A stretch of DNA of 64,000 nt from Geodermatophilaceae bacterium URHA0031 (GTDB taxonomy: Bacteria; Actinomycetota; Actinomycetes; Mycobacteriales; Geodermatophilaceae). Numbering within the stretch: the stretch's first letter is position 1; the number at the start of each line of letters is the position of its first letter. This document shows positions 16,735 through 25,531 of this stretch, one piece after another. The DNA is taken from assembly GCA_000620205.1 (NCBI GenBank), contig JHVP01000004.1, positions 310,001 to 374,000 of the forward strand, in the 5' to 3' direction. The translations under genes and the position numbers were made by a program. Below the pieces are notes generated by a model, which made no database searches, was not told the DNA's origin, and saw only the letters and a list, made by a program, of their open reading frames with translations.

Positions 16735-18351
16735 TCAGGTGGGGCCGGCGGTCGCGGCGCCGTACGCCCAGGTCAGGTCGGCCTTGCCGGACGGGCTCCG
16801 CTCCAGCCGGGTGACGACGACGAGCTCCCGGGGCCGTTTGTGGTCGGCCAGGCGCTCACCGACGTGGGCGCTCGCCTCGGCCTGCGTCAGCGCGGCCCCA
16901 GGACGCAGGGAGGTGACGGCGACGATCCGCGATCCCCAGCGCTCGTCCGGCGTGCCGACGACCACCACGTCCTGGACGGCGGGGTGCGTGAGCAGCGCCT
17001 GCTCGACCTCCTCGGCGAACACCTTCTCGCCCCCGGTGTTGATCACCCTGCTGCCGCGGCCGTGGAACACCACCGTGCCGTCGGACTCGAGGCCGGCCAT
17101 GTCCCCGGGCACCACCCAGCGCCGTCCGCCGATCTCGCGGAAGGTCGTGGCGGTGGCCTCGGGGTCCCCCTGGTAGCGGATGTGCTCGTCCACCGGCGCG
17201 GCCAGCAGCCCGATCTCGCCGGAGCCGGGGGTGATCGGCCGACCCGCGTCGTCGATGACCCGCGCGCCGGGGAAGAGCTGGAAACGCGCTGTCTCGGTGG
17301 GATCCCCGCGACGGGTCTCCTGGACGGCGTAGGGACCGCCCTCCGAGGAGGCCACCAGGTCCCTGCAGACCATGTCGGCGTGCCGCAGGAGCTGCCGTTT
17401 GACCTCCGCGCTCCAGGTCACCCCGACACTGATCACCCGACGCAGGCTGGACAGGTCGTACGGCCGGCCGGTCGCATCGGCGGCGTCGAGCGCGTCGGCC
17501 AGCGGCCTGGCGAAGACGTCGCCGACGATCGAGACCGTGTCGACCCGCTCCTGCTGCACCGTGGCCGCCAGCTGGTCGGGGTCGTACGACCTCGACCGGA
17601 GGTAGACCACGCGTCCCCCGGCCAGGAGCGCGCCGAAGGTGGTGTACATGCCGGTCGCGTGCATGAGCGGCGGCGCCGGCAGGCACACCATCGCGTCCCG
17701 GTCGGGGCCGAGCCGCTGCAGGGTGGCCCGGAGCTCCTCGAGGTCGCGAGGGAGGGGCTCACCGAGCAGGAGCAACCCGTTGGCGCTGCAGGTGGCGAAC
17801 AGTCCGGAGTGTCGTGACAGCACCCCCTTGGGCCGTCCGGTGGTGCCTCCGGTGTACATCAGCCAGTGGTCGTTCCCTCGCTCGATCCGCGGCGCCGGCT
17901 CGGCGGTGCCCAGCGCCTGCTCGTAGTCCGCCGCCCACGCCGGGACGTCGTCCGGGCCGCCGACCTGGACCAGGGCACGCAGCCGGGGCAGGGCCGGGCG
18001 CGCCTCGCCGAACCGTTCGGCCAGGGCGGCGTCGAAGACGACCGCCTCGGCGTGCGCGGCCTCGAGCAGCTGCACGATCTCGTCGCGGCGGTAGCGGTAG
18101 TTGACGTTCAGCGGCACCGCGCGGAGCTTGAGGATCGCGAAGACGCTCTCCAGGTACTCGATGCCGTTGTAGAGCGCCACCGCGACCCGCGACTCCGCGC
18201 CGATGCCCTGGGCGGCGAGGTGTCCCGCGAGGCGGGCGGCCCGTGCGTCGAGCTCGGCCCAGGTGCGGGTCCGGTCGCCGTGGCTGACCGCCAGACGGTC
18301 CCGGCGGAGGTCCCCCACCGTCTCCAGCACCGTCGCGAAGTTCTCGTTCAC
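16735..18351 (-). CDS. FadD-type acyl-CoA ligase (AMP-forming)
   Basis: This 538-residue ANL-superfamily enzyme has the P-loop motif MYTGGTTGRPKG at 165-176, and the C-terminal domain ends with the expected lysine region (RSPSGKADL). It would adenylate a carboxylic acid and transfer it to CoA. It resembles mycobacterial FadD enzymes that act on sterol- or fatty-acid-derived substrates, but the exact substrate cannot be read. The GTG start at 18351 overlaps an upstream TGA as GTGA, which implies that a gene once lay immediately upstream (see 18348-18518). Confidence 0.9.
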   Translation of the reverse strand: MNENFATVLETVGDLRRDRLAVSHGDRTRTWAELDARAARLAGHLAAQGIGAESRVAVALYNGIEYLESVFAILKLRAVPLNVNYRYRRDEIVQLLEAAHAEAVVFDAALAERFGEARPALPRLRALVQVGGPDDVPAWAADYEQALGTAEPAPRIERGNDHWLMYTGGTTGRPKGVLSRHSGLFATCSANGLLLLGEPLPRDLEELRATLQRLGPDRDAMVCLPAPPLMHATGMYTTFGALLAGGRVVYLRSRSYDPDQLAATVQQERVDTVSIVGDVFARPLADALDAADATGRPYDLSSLRRVISVGVTWSAEVKRQLLRHADMVCRDLVASSEGGPYAVQETRRGDPTETARFQLFPGARVIDDAGRPITPGSGEIGLLAAPVDEHIRYQGDPEATATTFREIGGRRWVVPGDMAGLESDGTVVFHGRGSRVINTGGEKVFAEEVEQALLTHPAVQDVVVVGTPDERWGSRIVAVTSLRPGAALTQAEASAHVGERLADHKRPRELVVVTRLERSPSGKADLTWAYGAATAGPT

Positions 18352-18518
18352 GCCCGCTGACCCAGGAGCCGGGCGGCGGTGTCCGCCACGATCTCGGCGC
18401 GGCTGCCCGGGTCGGGGACGTCGACGGCCACGCCGGCGTCCAGGGAGCAGGCGCCCGGACCCGCCGCCTCGAGCACCGGAGGACCCCAGCAGGGTCCACC
18501 GCCCGTCCCAGGTCCCAT
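18348..18518 (-). pseudogene. Possible 3' remnant of a lost gene coupled to the acyl-CoA ligase
   Basis: A 56-codon frame ends in a TGA that overlaps the ligase GTG by four bases, the spacing of coupled genes. From about 18480 downward, third positions are almost all G or C and the peptide reads like the end of a real protein (for example AEIVADTAARLLG). The first dozen codons look non-coding, the ATG has no ribosome site, and it lies seven bases after the trxB stop in the same frame. A deletion that joined trxB to the tail of a former operon gene would explain this. It could also be a real short gene. Confidence 0.35.
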
Positions 18519-18524
18519 GAACGG

Positions 18525-19541
18525 TCAGCGCTCGTCGAAGGTCTCGGCGAGCCAGCGCTCGGCGTCGATCGCGGCGGCAGCACCGGTGCCGGCCGAGGTG
18601 ATCGCCTGCCGGTAGATGTGGTCCACGACGTCCCCGCAGGCGAACACGCCGTCGATGGTGGTCCGGGTCGTCGGGTGGTCGACCACGACGTAGCCCTCGT
18701 CGTCCAACTTCAGCTGACCGGTGAACAGCTCGGTGCGCGGGTCGTGGCCGATCGCGACGAACAGGCCCGACACCGGCAGCTGCTCGGTCGCGCCGGTGGC
18801 GACGTCGGTCAGCTCGACGGCCTCCACGGTGCTGTCGCCGTGCACGTCGGTGACCTGCTTGCCCAGCGCCCAGCGGATCTTCTCGTTGTCCTGGGCGCGC
18901 TGCTGCATGATCTTGGAGGCGCGCAGCTCGGGACGTCGGTGCACCAGGGTGACCGACCGGGCGAACCGGGTCAGGAAGGTCGCCTCCTCCATCGCGGAGT
19001 CACCGCCGCCGACCACGACGATGTCCTGGTCGCGGAAGAAGAACCCGTCACAGGTGGCACACGCCGACACCCCGCGGCCCAGCAGCCGCTGCTCGTTGTC
19101 CAGGCCCAGGTACCGGTACTTCGACCCGGTCGCCACGATGACCGCATGGGCCAGGTGCACCTCGTCGCCGACCTTGACCACCTTGGGGTTCACGGTGAGG
19201 TCGACCTCGGAGACGTCCCGGGCCACGAGCTCGGCGCCGAAGCGCTCGGCCTGGGCGCGCATGTCCGCCATCAGCTGCGGGCCCTGCACGCCCTCGGGGA
19301 ACCCGGGGAAGTTCTCCACCTCGGTGGTGGTCATCAACGCGCCACCGAACTGGGAGCCCTCGAACACCAGCGGGTGCAGGTTCGCCCGGGCGGCGTACGT
19401 CGCCGCGGTGTACCCCGCCGGCCCGGACCCGATGATGATCAGGTCGCGGACCCCGTCGTGCTCGGCCGGCGGGATCGCCGGGTGCTCGACCTCGCCCGTC
19501 GTCACAGCGGGACCGGGGCTCGGGTGGGTGTCTCTGGTCAC
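18525..19541 (-). CDS. trxB: Thioredoxin reductase
   Basis: This 338-residue flavoprotein has FAD motif [13 protein letters not shown] near 35-47, the redox pair in CATC (C161, C164), the NADPH motif [12 protein letters not shown], and the C-terminal FAD motif [11 protein letters not shown]. It reduces thioredoxin in the cytosol using NADPH. The start at GTG 19541 gives an N-terminal extension of about 30 residues; the frame continues upstream but without similarity. There is no ribosome site, and a TAGCGT -10 element seven bases upstream suggests a leaderless message. No thioredoxin gene follows. The location apart from trxA suggests a rearranged site. Confidence 0.93.
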   Translation of the reverse strand: MTRDTHPSPGPAVTTGEVEHPAIPPAEHDGVRDLIIIGSGPAGYTAATYAARANLHPLVFEGSQFGGALMTTTEVENFPGFPEGVQGPQLMADMRAQAERFGAELVARDVSEVDLTVNPKVVKVGDEVHLAHAVIVATGSKYRYLGLDNEQRLLGRGVSACATCDGFFFRDQDIVVVGGGDSAMEEATFLTRFARSVTLVHRRPELRASKIMQQRAQDNEKIRWALGKQVTDVHGDSTVEAVELTDVATGATEQLPVSGLFVAIGHDPRTELFTGQLKLDDEGYVVVDHPTTRTTIDGVFACGDVVDHIYRQAITSAGTGAAAAIDAERWLAETFDER

Positions 19542-19548
19542 ATCGGAC

Positions 19549-19554
19549 ACGCTA
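19549..19554 (-). promoter_or_regulatory. Leaderless trxB promoter, -10 TAGCGT
   Basis: On the minus strand, TAGCGT lies seven bases before the trxB GTG, the spacing expected when transcription starts at the first base of the start codon. The lack of a Shine-Dalgarno sequence supports this. Confidence 0.5.
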
Positions 19555-19674
19555 GATGCGGCGCTCTCCAGAGCCGGGGGGTCCCCCGCCTGACGGAAGA
19601 CTGTCTGCGCTCCGGCTCCACCCGCGGGTGCCGGGCACCCAGCACCATCCCGACCACCGTCCCGGGAGCGGACC

Positions 19675-20652
19675 ATGCGAGCAGCAGTCATCACGGCACT
19701 GACCGGCCCGGACGCCGTCGAGGTCCGGGACGTGCCGGACCCGGTTCCGGAGCCGGGTCAGGTGCTCGTCGACGTGGCGTACGCCGGCGTCGTCTTCCCC
19801 GACGTGCTGCAGACCCGCGGGGAGTACCAGCTGCGTCCCGAGCTGCCGTTCACCCCGGGCTGGGAGGTCGCGGGGGTGGTGCGTGCGGACGCCGGCGGGT
19901 TCGCGGCCGGCGACCGGGTGGCGGCCATGCCCGTGACCGGCGGCCTCGCCGAGAGCGTCGCCGTCGATGCGGACATGGTCTTCCCACTCCCCGACGAGGT
20001 GCCGTTGGCCACGGCGGCGGCACTCCCCCTCAACTACCTGACCATGCACTTCGCACTCCTCCGCCGGGCGGCGCTGCAGACCGGCGAGACCGTGCTGGTG
20101 CACGGCGCGGCCGGTGGCGTCGGTACCGCCGCCTGCCAGCTCGCGGCGGCCTACGGGGCCCGGGTGATCGCCGTCGTGTCCACCCCGGACAAGGGCGAGG
20201 TCGCCCGGGCCGCCGGAGCGGACGAGGTCGTGCCGGTCGACGGCTTCCGCGAGGAGGTCCGCCGGCTCACCGACGGCCGGGGGGTGGACGTCGTCGTCGA
20301 CCCGGTCGGCGGGGACCGCTTTCCCGACTCACTCCGCTCGCTGGCCCGCGAGGGCCGGCTGGTCGTCCTGGGCTTCACCGGCCGGGAGATCCCCACGGTC
20401 AGGGTCAACCGGCTGCTGCTGACCAACACCTCGGTGCTGGGTGCGGCCTCGGCGGAGTTCTGGCGGTCCGAGCCGGGGTACGCCGGTCGGCAGTGGCGCG
20501 ACCTGGTGCCGCTGATGCGTTCGGGCGCGATCGACCCCCCGATCGGCTCGGTGTTCAGCCTCGACCAGACCGCAGCAGCGATCCGGGAGATCGATCAGCG
20601 TCGCGCGGTGGGGAGACTGCTGGTCCGCGTCCGCGACGAGGAGGCACGGTGA
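19675..20652 (+). CDS. Zinc-free quinone oxidoreductase-type medium-chain reductase
   Basis: This 325-residue protein belongs to the quinone oxidoreductase branch of the medium-chain family: a GroES-like N-terminal half, [16 protein letters not shown] at the NADPH site near 142-157, and no zinc ligands. It likely reduces a quinone or an enoyl compound with NADPH. The start ATG at 19675 is preceded by GGGAG. Its stop overlaps the GTG of the next MaoC-like gene by four bases, which suggests a role in acyl or enoyl metabolism. Confidence 0.85.
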   Translation: MRAAVITALTGPDAVEVRDVPDPVPEPGQVLVDVAYAGVVFPDVLQTRGEYQLRPELPFTPGWEVAGVVRADAGGFAAGDRVAAMPVTGGLAESVAVDADMVFPLPDEVPLATAAALPLNYLTMHFALLRRAALQTGETVLVHGAAGGVGTAACQLAAAYGARVIAVVSTPDKGEVARAAGADEVVPVDGFREEVRRLTDGRGVDVVVDPVGGDRFPDSLRSLAREGRLVVLGFTGREIPTVRVNRLLLTNTSVLGAASAEFWRSEPGYAGRQWRDLVPLMRSGAIDPPIGSVFSLDQTAAAIREIDQRRAVGRLLVRVRDEEAR

Positions 20653-21098
20653 CCCACCACTACGAGGACTTCCGGCCCGGCCAGGAGTTCCTGTCCCAGG
20701 GCCGCACCATCACCGAGGCCGACGTCGTCACCTTCGCCGGCTGGAGCTGGGACACCAACCCCGTGCACACCGACGCCGAGTCCGCCCGGCACGGACGGTT
20801 CGGGGAGCCGATCGCGCACGGGCTGCTCGGGCTGTCCGTGGCGATGGGGCTGGCCTCGCGGCTCGGGGTGTTCGAGTCCTGCTCCATCGCGCTGCTGGGC
20901 ATCGAGGGCTGGCGGTTCCGCCGGCCGCTGGTGGTCGGGGACACGGTGCGCTGCCGCGTGGAGATCCTGGACACCCGGCTGACCAGCGCGGGGGACGCGG
21001 GCGTCCTGCGACGCCGGTTCACCCTCCTCAACCAGCGCGGGGAGGACGTCCAGGACGGCGAGATCCCCCTGCTGGTCAGCCTCCGCCCCCGCGGCTGA
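20649..21098 (+). CDS. MaoC-like dehydratase
   Basis: This 149-residue single hot-dog domain has the catalytic SWDTNPVHTD segment and GEPIAHGLLGLS, matching (R)-specific hydratases of the MaoC family. It starts with a GTG inside the stop of the quinone oxidoreductase, so the two are coupled. It is a second, diverged MaoC protein in the window and probably acts on a different acyl-CoA from the one at 16245. Confidence 0.85.
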   Translation: MTHHYEDFRPGQEFLSQGRTITEADVVTFAGWSWDTNPVHTDAESARHGRFGEPIAHGLLGLSVAMGLASRLGVFESCSIALLGIEGWRFRRPLVVGDTVRCRVEILDTRLTSAGDAGVLRRRFTLLNQRGEDVQDGEIPLLVSLRPRG

Positions 21099-21163
21099 CC
21101 TCCGGGCGCCGCACGGCGTGACCGCTGGGCGCACCACGCCGGCGCAGCCGCCGTTCCGCTGGA

Positions 21164-21228
21164 GGGCCGGAGGTCCCGTCGGCACGAGCCGGGCGTCCCT
21201 GGGAGCGGCATCGCCGCTGCCCTAGCGT
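21164..21228 (+). promoter_or_regulatory. DosR-like boxes and -10 element of the CBS-protein gene
   Basis: A distal box GGGCC-GGAG-GTCCC lies at 21164-21177, and a weaker proximal box ending in GTCCC (21186-21199) is centred 30.5 bases before a TAGCGT -10 element (21223-21228). The GTCCC-to--10 distance is identical to that of the universal stress protein promoter at 25532-25597. This is the arrangement expected for activation by the DevR-like regulator encoded at 36463. Confidence 0.55.
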
Positions 21229-21262
21229 CGAGGACGCCCCGCTCACCGGCCGAGGAGTCGTC

Positions 21263-21901
21263 GTGCAGGTACGAGATGTGATGACCCGCGACGTCCAGAC
21301 CGTGGGACCCGGGACCTCGGCCAAGCACGCAGCCGAGCTGATGGCCGCACACGGGTTCGCGGCGATCCCCGTCGTCGACGACGAGGACCACGTCGTGGGG
21401 ATCGTCGCCGAGGCGGACGTGCTGCGCGATCGGCTGCCGGAGGACCCGCGGCTGCACCTGCGGCGCGACGGCGAGGCAGCCCCGGTACCGCCGCGGCTCG
21501 TGGAGGGCGTGATGACCCGCGACGTCCGCTGCGTCGAGGCCGCCGCGGACCTGGCCGACGTCACCCGGCTGGTGCTGGAGCACCAGCTGCGCAGCGCCCC
21601 GGTGGTCGACGACGGCCGGCTCGTCGGCATCGTCAGCCGCCGGGACCTGCTGCGGGCACTGGTCCGGTCCGACGAGGCCATCCGCGCCGACCTCCTCGTC
21701 CTCGCCGAGCGCTACACCGGCGACCTGGGGTGCTGGGAGGTGGACGTCGAGGACGGCGTGGCCACGATCCGGCGCACCCGCGGTGAGCCGGACGGCGGGC
21801 CGGCCGTCGAGGAACGGGCGCTGACGGCGCTCGCGCACACCGTCGGCGGCGTCGTCGGGGTCCGGGTGCTGGCACCGTCCGGTGGAGGAGCAGAGCGGTG
21901 A
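21263..21901 (+). CDS. Tandem CBS-domain protein with BON-like C-terminus
   Basis: This 212-residue cytosolic protein has two CBS domains (about 1-57 and 80-135, each opening with VMTRDV) and a C-terminal BON-like segment (about 140-205). CBS pairs bind adenine nucleotides and sense energy state. The DosR regulon of M. tuberculosis includes a CBS protein (Rv2626c), and the DosR-like boxes upstream support similar control here. The GTG at 21263 follows CGAGGAG. Its stop overlaps the start of a truncated second CBS gene. Confidence 0.87.
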   Translation: MQVRDVMTRDVQTVGPGTSAKHAAELMAAHGFAAIPVVDDEDHVVGIVAEADVLRDRLPEDPRLHLRRDGEAAPVPPRLVEGVMTRDVRCVEAAADLADVTRLVLEHQLRSAPVVDDGRLVGIVSRRDLLRALVRSDEAIRADLLVLAERYTGDLGCWEVDVEDGVATIRRTRGEPDGGPAVEERALTALAHTVGGVVGVRVLAPSGGGAER

Positions 21902-22080
21902 GGGTCGCCGACGTGATGACGCCGGACGAGGTGACCGAGGCGGCCGACGCCCCCGCGCACCAGGCGGCGGCACTGCTCGTCCGGCACGGCGTCGCCGCGC
22001 TGCCCGTGCTGGACTCCGGGTGGCCTCCGCCCCGCTCGGAGCAGGGCCCGGCCCGGACGAGCTCCCCCGCGACGCGATGA
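21898..22080 (+). pseudogene. Truncated CBS-domain gene
   Basis: The first 39 codons clearly encode the start of a CBS domain (RVADVMTPDEV, then VAALPVLDS). The reading frame then turns into Pro/Ser/Arg-rich sequence unlike any CBS protein and stops at codon 61. No other frame restores the domain, so most of the gene appears to be deleted. It starts in a GTGA overlap with the intact CBS gene, and its stop overlaps the next ATG as ATGA, so it may still be translated and serve as a coupling leader. Confidence 0.6.
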
Positions 22081-22535
22081 TCCGCGGCGCCGCGTCCCAG
22101 CGCCGACCGACGATCCGCGCGCGGCTCCGGAGCATGGTCGTGAACCCGGTCGTCCGGGGCCTGCTGCACTCGCCGGCGCACCGGCTGGTGTCCGGCTCCG
22201 TGCTGCTGCTCGGGTACACCGGTCGCCGCAGCGGGCGCAGCGTCGAACTCCCGGTCCAGTACGCCGTGCACGGCGACGACCTCGTGGTGGTGGCCGGGCA
22301 GCCGGAGCAGAAGACCTGGTGGCGGAACTTCGGCACCGACCCGCGCCCGGTCACCGTCACCGTGCGGGGGCAGCGCTGCCGCGGCACCGCCCGGCGGCCG
22401 GCTCTGGACGACCCGGATCGCCAGCGGGCCCTGCGCGCCTACGCCGGGGCCGCCCCGCGGGTCCCGCTGGGTGCCACGACGCCGGTGCTGGTCGTCACCC
22501 CCCTCGACTGCGGGGGCCCTCCGGCCGACCGCTGA
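22077..22535 (+). CDS. Nitroreductase family deazaflavin-dependent (Ddn/DUF385-like) protein
   Basis: This 152-residue protein matches the split beta-barrel Ddn/DUF385 family: LLLGYTGRRSGRSVELPVQY is the F420- or FMN-binding strand and loop, followed by TWWRNFGTDPRPVTV. Family members reduce quinones or nitro compounds with F420H2 and help to maintain redox balance under low oxygen. It begins in an ATGA overlap with the truncated CBS gene. Its cofactor cannot be decided from the sequence. Confidence 0.8.
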   Translation: MIRGAASQRRPTIRARLRSMVVNPVVRGLLHSPAHRLVSGSVLLLGYTGRRSGRSVELPVQYAVHGDDLVVVAGQPEQKTWWRNFGTDPRPVTVTVRGQRCRGTARRPALDDPDRQRALRAYAGAAPRVPLGATTPVLVVTPLDCGGPPADR

Positions 22536-22584
22536 CCACGGCCCCCGGCGCACAGCGAGATCGACCGAGGAACAGGAGACAGCC

Positions 22585-23259
22585 ATGACCGCGAGACCGA
22601 GGCCGGCCGGCCGGCCGGACTCGGTCCAGCCGGGGCAGCGCCGCGCCGGGCTGGATCGTCGCCTCGCCGGGTTGCTGCTGTCGATCGCCGGCGTGGCGGT
22701 CCTGATGGGGTCGATCACCGCGGAGGCCCTGCACCCCGGCCCGTACACCACGCACACGGACACCTTGAGCCACCTGGGGGCGAGCGAGCCGCCGGACGCC
22801 GTCGTCGTCCAGCCGTCGGCGGCGGTCTTCGACGGGACGATGCTCGCCTCCGGGGCGCTGATCCTGCTCGGGGCCCTGTTCGCGCACCGGGCGATGCGCC
22901 GCACCGAGGTGACGGTGCCGACCGGGCTGCTCGGCCTGGGCGTGCTGGGGGTGGGGGTCTTCCCGCTGACCACCCCCGGGATGCACACGCTGTTCGCCAT
23001 GGTGGCCTTCGTCGCCGGCGGCGCTGCGATGGTCCTCTCCGCGCGGACGACCCCCACGCCGTTCCGGCAGCTGTGGACCGGGCTGGGCGTGGTGTCGCTC
23101 GCGGCCATCGCGCTGGGCGTGGTGGCCCTGGACTGGGGATCGGTGGCCGAACTGGGAGAAGGCGGGATCGAACGCTGGAACTCCTACCCGATCGTGCTGT
23201 GGCTGGTCGCCTTCGGCAGCTCCCTGCTGACGGCCGGGAGCGCGCCGGATCCCCGGTGA
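22585..23259 (+). CDS. DUF998-like multi-pass membrane protein
   Basis: This 224-residue protein has about six hydrophobic segments and an extracytoplasmic loop with HTDTLSHLGA, the layout of the DUF998 family. Its function is unknown. The ATG follows AGGAG. It is downstream of the CBS/Ddn-like genes and convergent with the GAF kinase. Confidence 0.75.
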   Translation: MTARPRPAGRPDSVQPGQRRAGLDRRLAGLLLSIAGVAVLMGSITAEALHPGPYTTHTDTLSHLGASEPPDAVVVQPSAAVFDGTMLASGALILLGALFAHRAMRRTEVTVPTGLLGLGVLGVGVFPLTTPGMHTLFAMVAFVAGGAAMVLSARTTPTPFRQLWTGLGVVSLAAIALGVVALDWGSVAELGEGGIERWNSYPIVLWLVAFGSSLLTAGSAPDPR

Positions 23260-23288
23260 CCCGATGCCGGACCCATCCTGCGACGGGG

Positions 23289-24908
23289 TCAGGCGCGCGG
23301 CACCCACCAGTACTGCGACGTCCCGGTGGCACTCCCGGTGACGGTGAAGGAGCCACCGTGCTCACTGGCCCGCCGGTGCGGCTCCTCCGACGCCGTGGCG
23401 CTCGCGGTGCCCGCCCCCTGGAGGTCGTCGTCGCGGACGTGCACGACCAGCCCGTCCCGGTCCTCCACGACGTCGACCGCCGCGGTGGAGGCACGTCCGC
23501 GACGCGCCACGTCGAGGAGGGTCTCGTGGACGACGACCACGAGGTCCTCCACCACGTCGGCGGCGACCGTGCCGGCCACCAGCCCCGCGAACCGCAGGTC
23601 CGGCTCGAAGCCCAGGGCCGGGATGGCGTCCGCCACGGCGTCGAGCACGCGGTCGCGAGGGTCCGGGCTGCGGCCGGGTGCCTGCAGGGGGAAGAGCGCG
23701 CTGCGGATCCGGTTGATCGTCCGGTCGATCTCCTGCACCGTGCCACGGAGCCGGTCCGCGGCCCGGCCCTGACCGACGTCGGCCAGCACACCCTGCAGGG
23801 CCAGGCCGACGCCGAACAGCCGCTGCACGACGTTGTCGTGCAGGTCCGCGGCGATGCGTTCCCGCTCGTCGAGCACGATCGCGCGCTGCTTCTCGGCTCG
23901 GGCGTCGGCGAGCTCCAGGGCGACGGCGGCCTGGTTGGCGAAGCCCGCGGCCATCTCCGTGTCGGTGGCGGAGAACACCGGGCGGCCAGGACGCCGGCCC
24001 GCGCAGAGGACCCCGCGCACCGTGCCGGACGCGACGAGCGGTACCGCCAGCACCGGCCCCATTGTCAGCCCGGCCCACGGCATCGGTCCGGCGCCCCCGC
24101 CGAGCTCACCTCCGGGCAGCGAGGTCGGTTCCCCGCGGTGGAACACCTCGCCGAGCAGGGTGCCGGCCAGGGGCACCACCTGGGCCAGCAGCTCGTCCTC
24201 GTCCGACCCGACGAGGACGTCGACGCACAACTGCGTGGCGTGTGCGCCATCCGGATCCGGCCGGAGCAGGGCGACCACGTCGGCGCCGGCGACGTCGCGG
24301 CTGCTCCGGGCGACCAGTTCCTGCGTCCGGGCACCGCTGGACCGATCGGCCAGGATCTCGCGGGTGATGGCAGCGGATGCCTGCAGCCACTCCCCGCGCC
24401 GGCGAGCGGACTCGTAGAGCCGGGCGTTCTGGATGGCCATGCCGGCGGTCGCAGCCAGCGCCTGGGCGAGTTCCCGGTCCTCGGCGGTGAACCCGCCGTG
24501 GTCGCTGTCCGCCAGGTGCAGGACCCCGATCTCCTCACCGCGCACGCAGACGGTCACGTCCAGGTCCAGGTCCGGCCGCCCACCGCTCGCGGGCGGTCGC
24601 CGGACCGGCCCACGGCCCGTGCCGGCGTCATCGCCGAGCTGGAGGTGGGCAGTGCGGGCACCGAGCAGCTCCCGGGCCGCTTCCGCCGTGCGCTGCAGGA
24701 CGGTGGCCGACGTCAGGTCGCTGGTGACGAGCTGGTTGGCGTGCAGCAGGCCGCGCAGCCGACCCTGGGTGCCCATCACCTCGTGTGCGCGGTCGACGAG
24801 CTGACCGAGCAACTGGTCGAGCTCGAGTCGAGGGACGTCGGGGAAGGAGAGCTCCGGTTCGGGGGCCGGGCGAGGCACCGGCAGTTCGGTGTCGTTGCGT
24901 TGTGCCAT
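23289..24908 (-). CDS. Tandem-GAF DevS-type histidine kinase with degenerate ATPase domain
   Basis: This 539-residue cytosolic protein has two GAF domains (about 57-165 and 185-335) and a HisKA_3 dimerisation helix with the phospho-acceptor in ADLHDNVVQRLF (H357). The C-terminal ATPase domain is odd: the N-box Asn is replaced by Asp (HETLLDVARR), and the DxGxG box reads DDDLQGAG. It may bind ATP poorly. Its first GAF lacks the HPPM motif found in the DevS-like kinase at 34707, so it probably senses something else. No response regulator is adjacent. It may act through the DevR-like protein. Confidence 0.83.
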   Translation of the reverse strand: MAQRNDTELPVPRPAPEPELSFPDVPRLELDQLLGQLVDRAHEVMGTQGRLRGLLHANQLVTSDLTSATVLQRTAEAARELLGARTAHLQLGDDAGTGRGPVRRPPASGGRPDLDLDVTVCVRGEEIGVLHLADSDHGGFTAEDRELAQALAATAGMAIQNARLYESARRRGEWLQASAAITREILADRSSGARTQELVARSSRDVAGADVVALLRPDPDGAHATQLCVDVLVGSDEDELLAQVVPLAGTLLGEVFHRGEPTSLPGGELGGGAGPMPWAGLTMGPVLAVPLVASGTVRGVLCAGRRPGRPVFSATDTEMAAGFANQAAVALELADARAEKQRAIVLDERERIAADLHDNVVQRLFGVGLALQGVLADVGQGRAADRLRGTVQEIDRTINRIRSALFPLQAPGRSPDPRDRVLDAVADAIPALGFEPDLRFAGLVAGTVAADVVEDLVVVVHETLLDVARRGRASTAAVDVVEDRDGLVVHVRDDDLQGAGTASATASEEPHRRASEHGGSFTVTGSATGTSQYWWVPRA

Positions 24909-24954
24909 CGGATCCTCGGTGTCCTCGGCTGCGCACCGCGGGGAGAACGGCGCA

Positions 24955-24968
24955 CCGCGAACGTAAGC
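24955..24968 (-). promoter_or_regulatory. GAF-kinase promoter sharing a 14-base motif with devR
   Basis: The minus strand reads GCTTACGTTCGCGG here and GCCTACGTTCACGG at 37217-37204, upstream of devR: 12 of 14 bases match, centred on a TACGTT -10 element. No DosR-like box is visible upstream of this copy. Confidence 0.4.
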
Positions 24969-25100
24969 GGGCGACTCCGTTCGTGGCCAGCTTCGGCATC
25001 ACACGACCGATCACGACGGCGGATCGGTCCCGTGACCAGCCGCCGGCGCCCGGTACGCCGACCTCGGATCACCCGCCCGGAGGACGACCGAGCTCAGCGC

Positions 25101-25394
25101 TCACCACTGCACGCCCGGGCCTCCGGGCACGCGCGCCGGTGGCTGCACGAGCTCACCGATCTCCAACCGGTCCACCCGGAGGTCGCGGATGCCCGCGCGA
25201 CGGACGGTCAACCGGCCCACCCGCACCATCCCGACGGTCAGCGCGCCCACGGTCAGCGCACCGGCCGCGAACGAGCCCACCGCCATGGCTGCCACCGCTG
25301 CGGCGCCCGCGGCCGCCCGCTGCGTGGCCACGCCCTGCACCGCCACCGAGCCACGGCCCGGCACCGCCTGTCCCCGTCCTCTTCGCTTCCTCAT
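25101..25394 (-). CDS. Small pentapeptide-repeat-like protein
   Basis: This 97-residue protein starts with a basic, Arg-rich stretch, then an Ala/Val-rich hydrophobic segment (about 25-45), then seven consecutive five-residue units such as GALTV, GALTV, GMVRV, GRLTV, RRAGI, RDLRV and DRLEI. This spacing fits a short right-handed beta-helix of pentapeptide-repeat type. The ATG follows GGAGGAGG. It diverges from the universal stress protein gene inside the dormancy-like region. Function unknown. Confidence 0.7.
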   Translation of the reverse strand: MRKRRGRGQAVPGRGSVAVQGVATQRAAAGAAAVAAMAVGSFAAGALTVGALTVGMVRVGRLTVRRAGIRDLRVDRLEIGELVQPPARVPGGPGVQW

Positions 25395-25531
25395 CCCGTC
25401 CTCCTCCACCGTGCGGCCCCGTTCCGGTGGCCGCCCCTGCCGTGACCCTCCTGCCGATCGGTCCCTCCGGACACCGCCCTTGGTCCCTGTCCGCCGAGAC
25501 TCCGTTCGCCCGGACCCCCTGCCGCGGGAGA

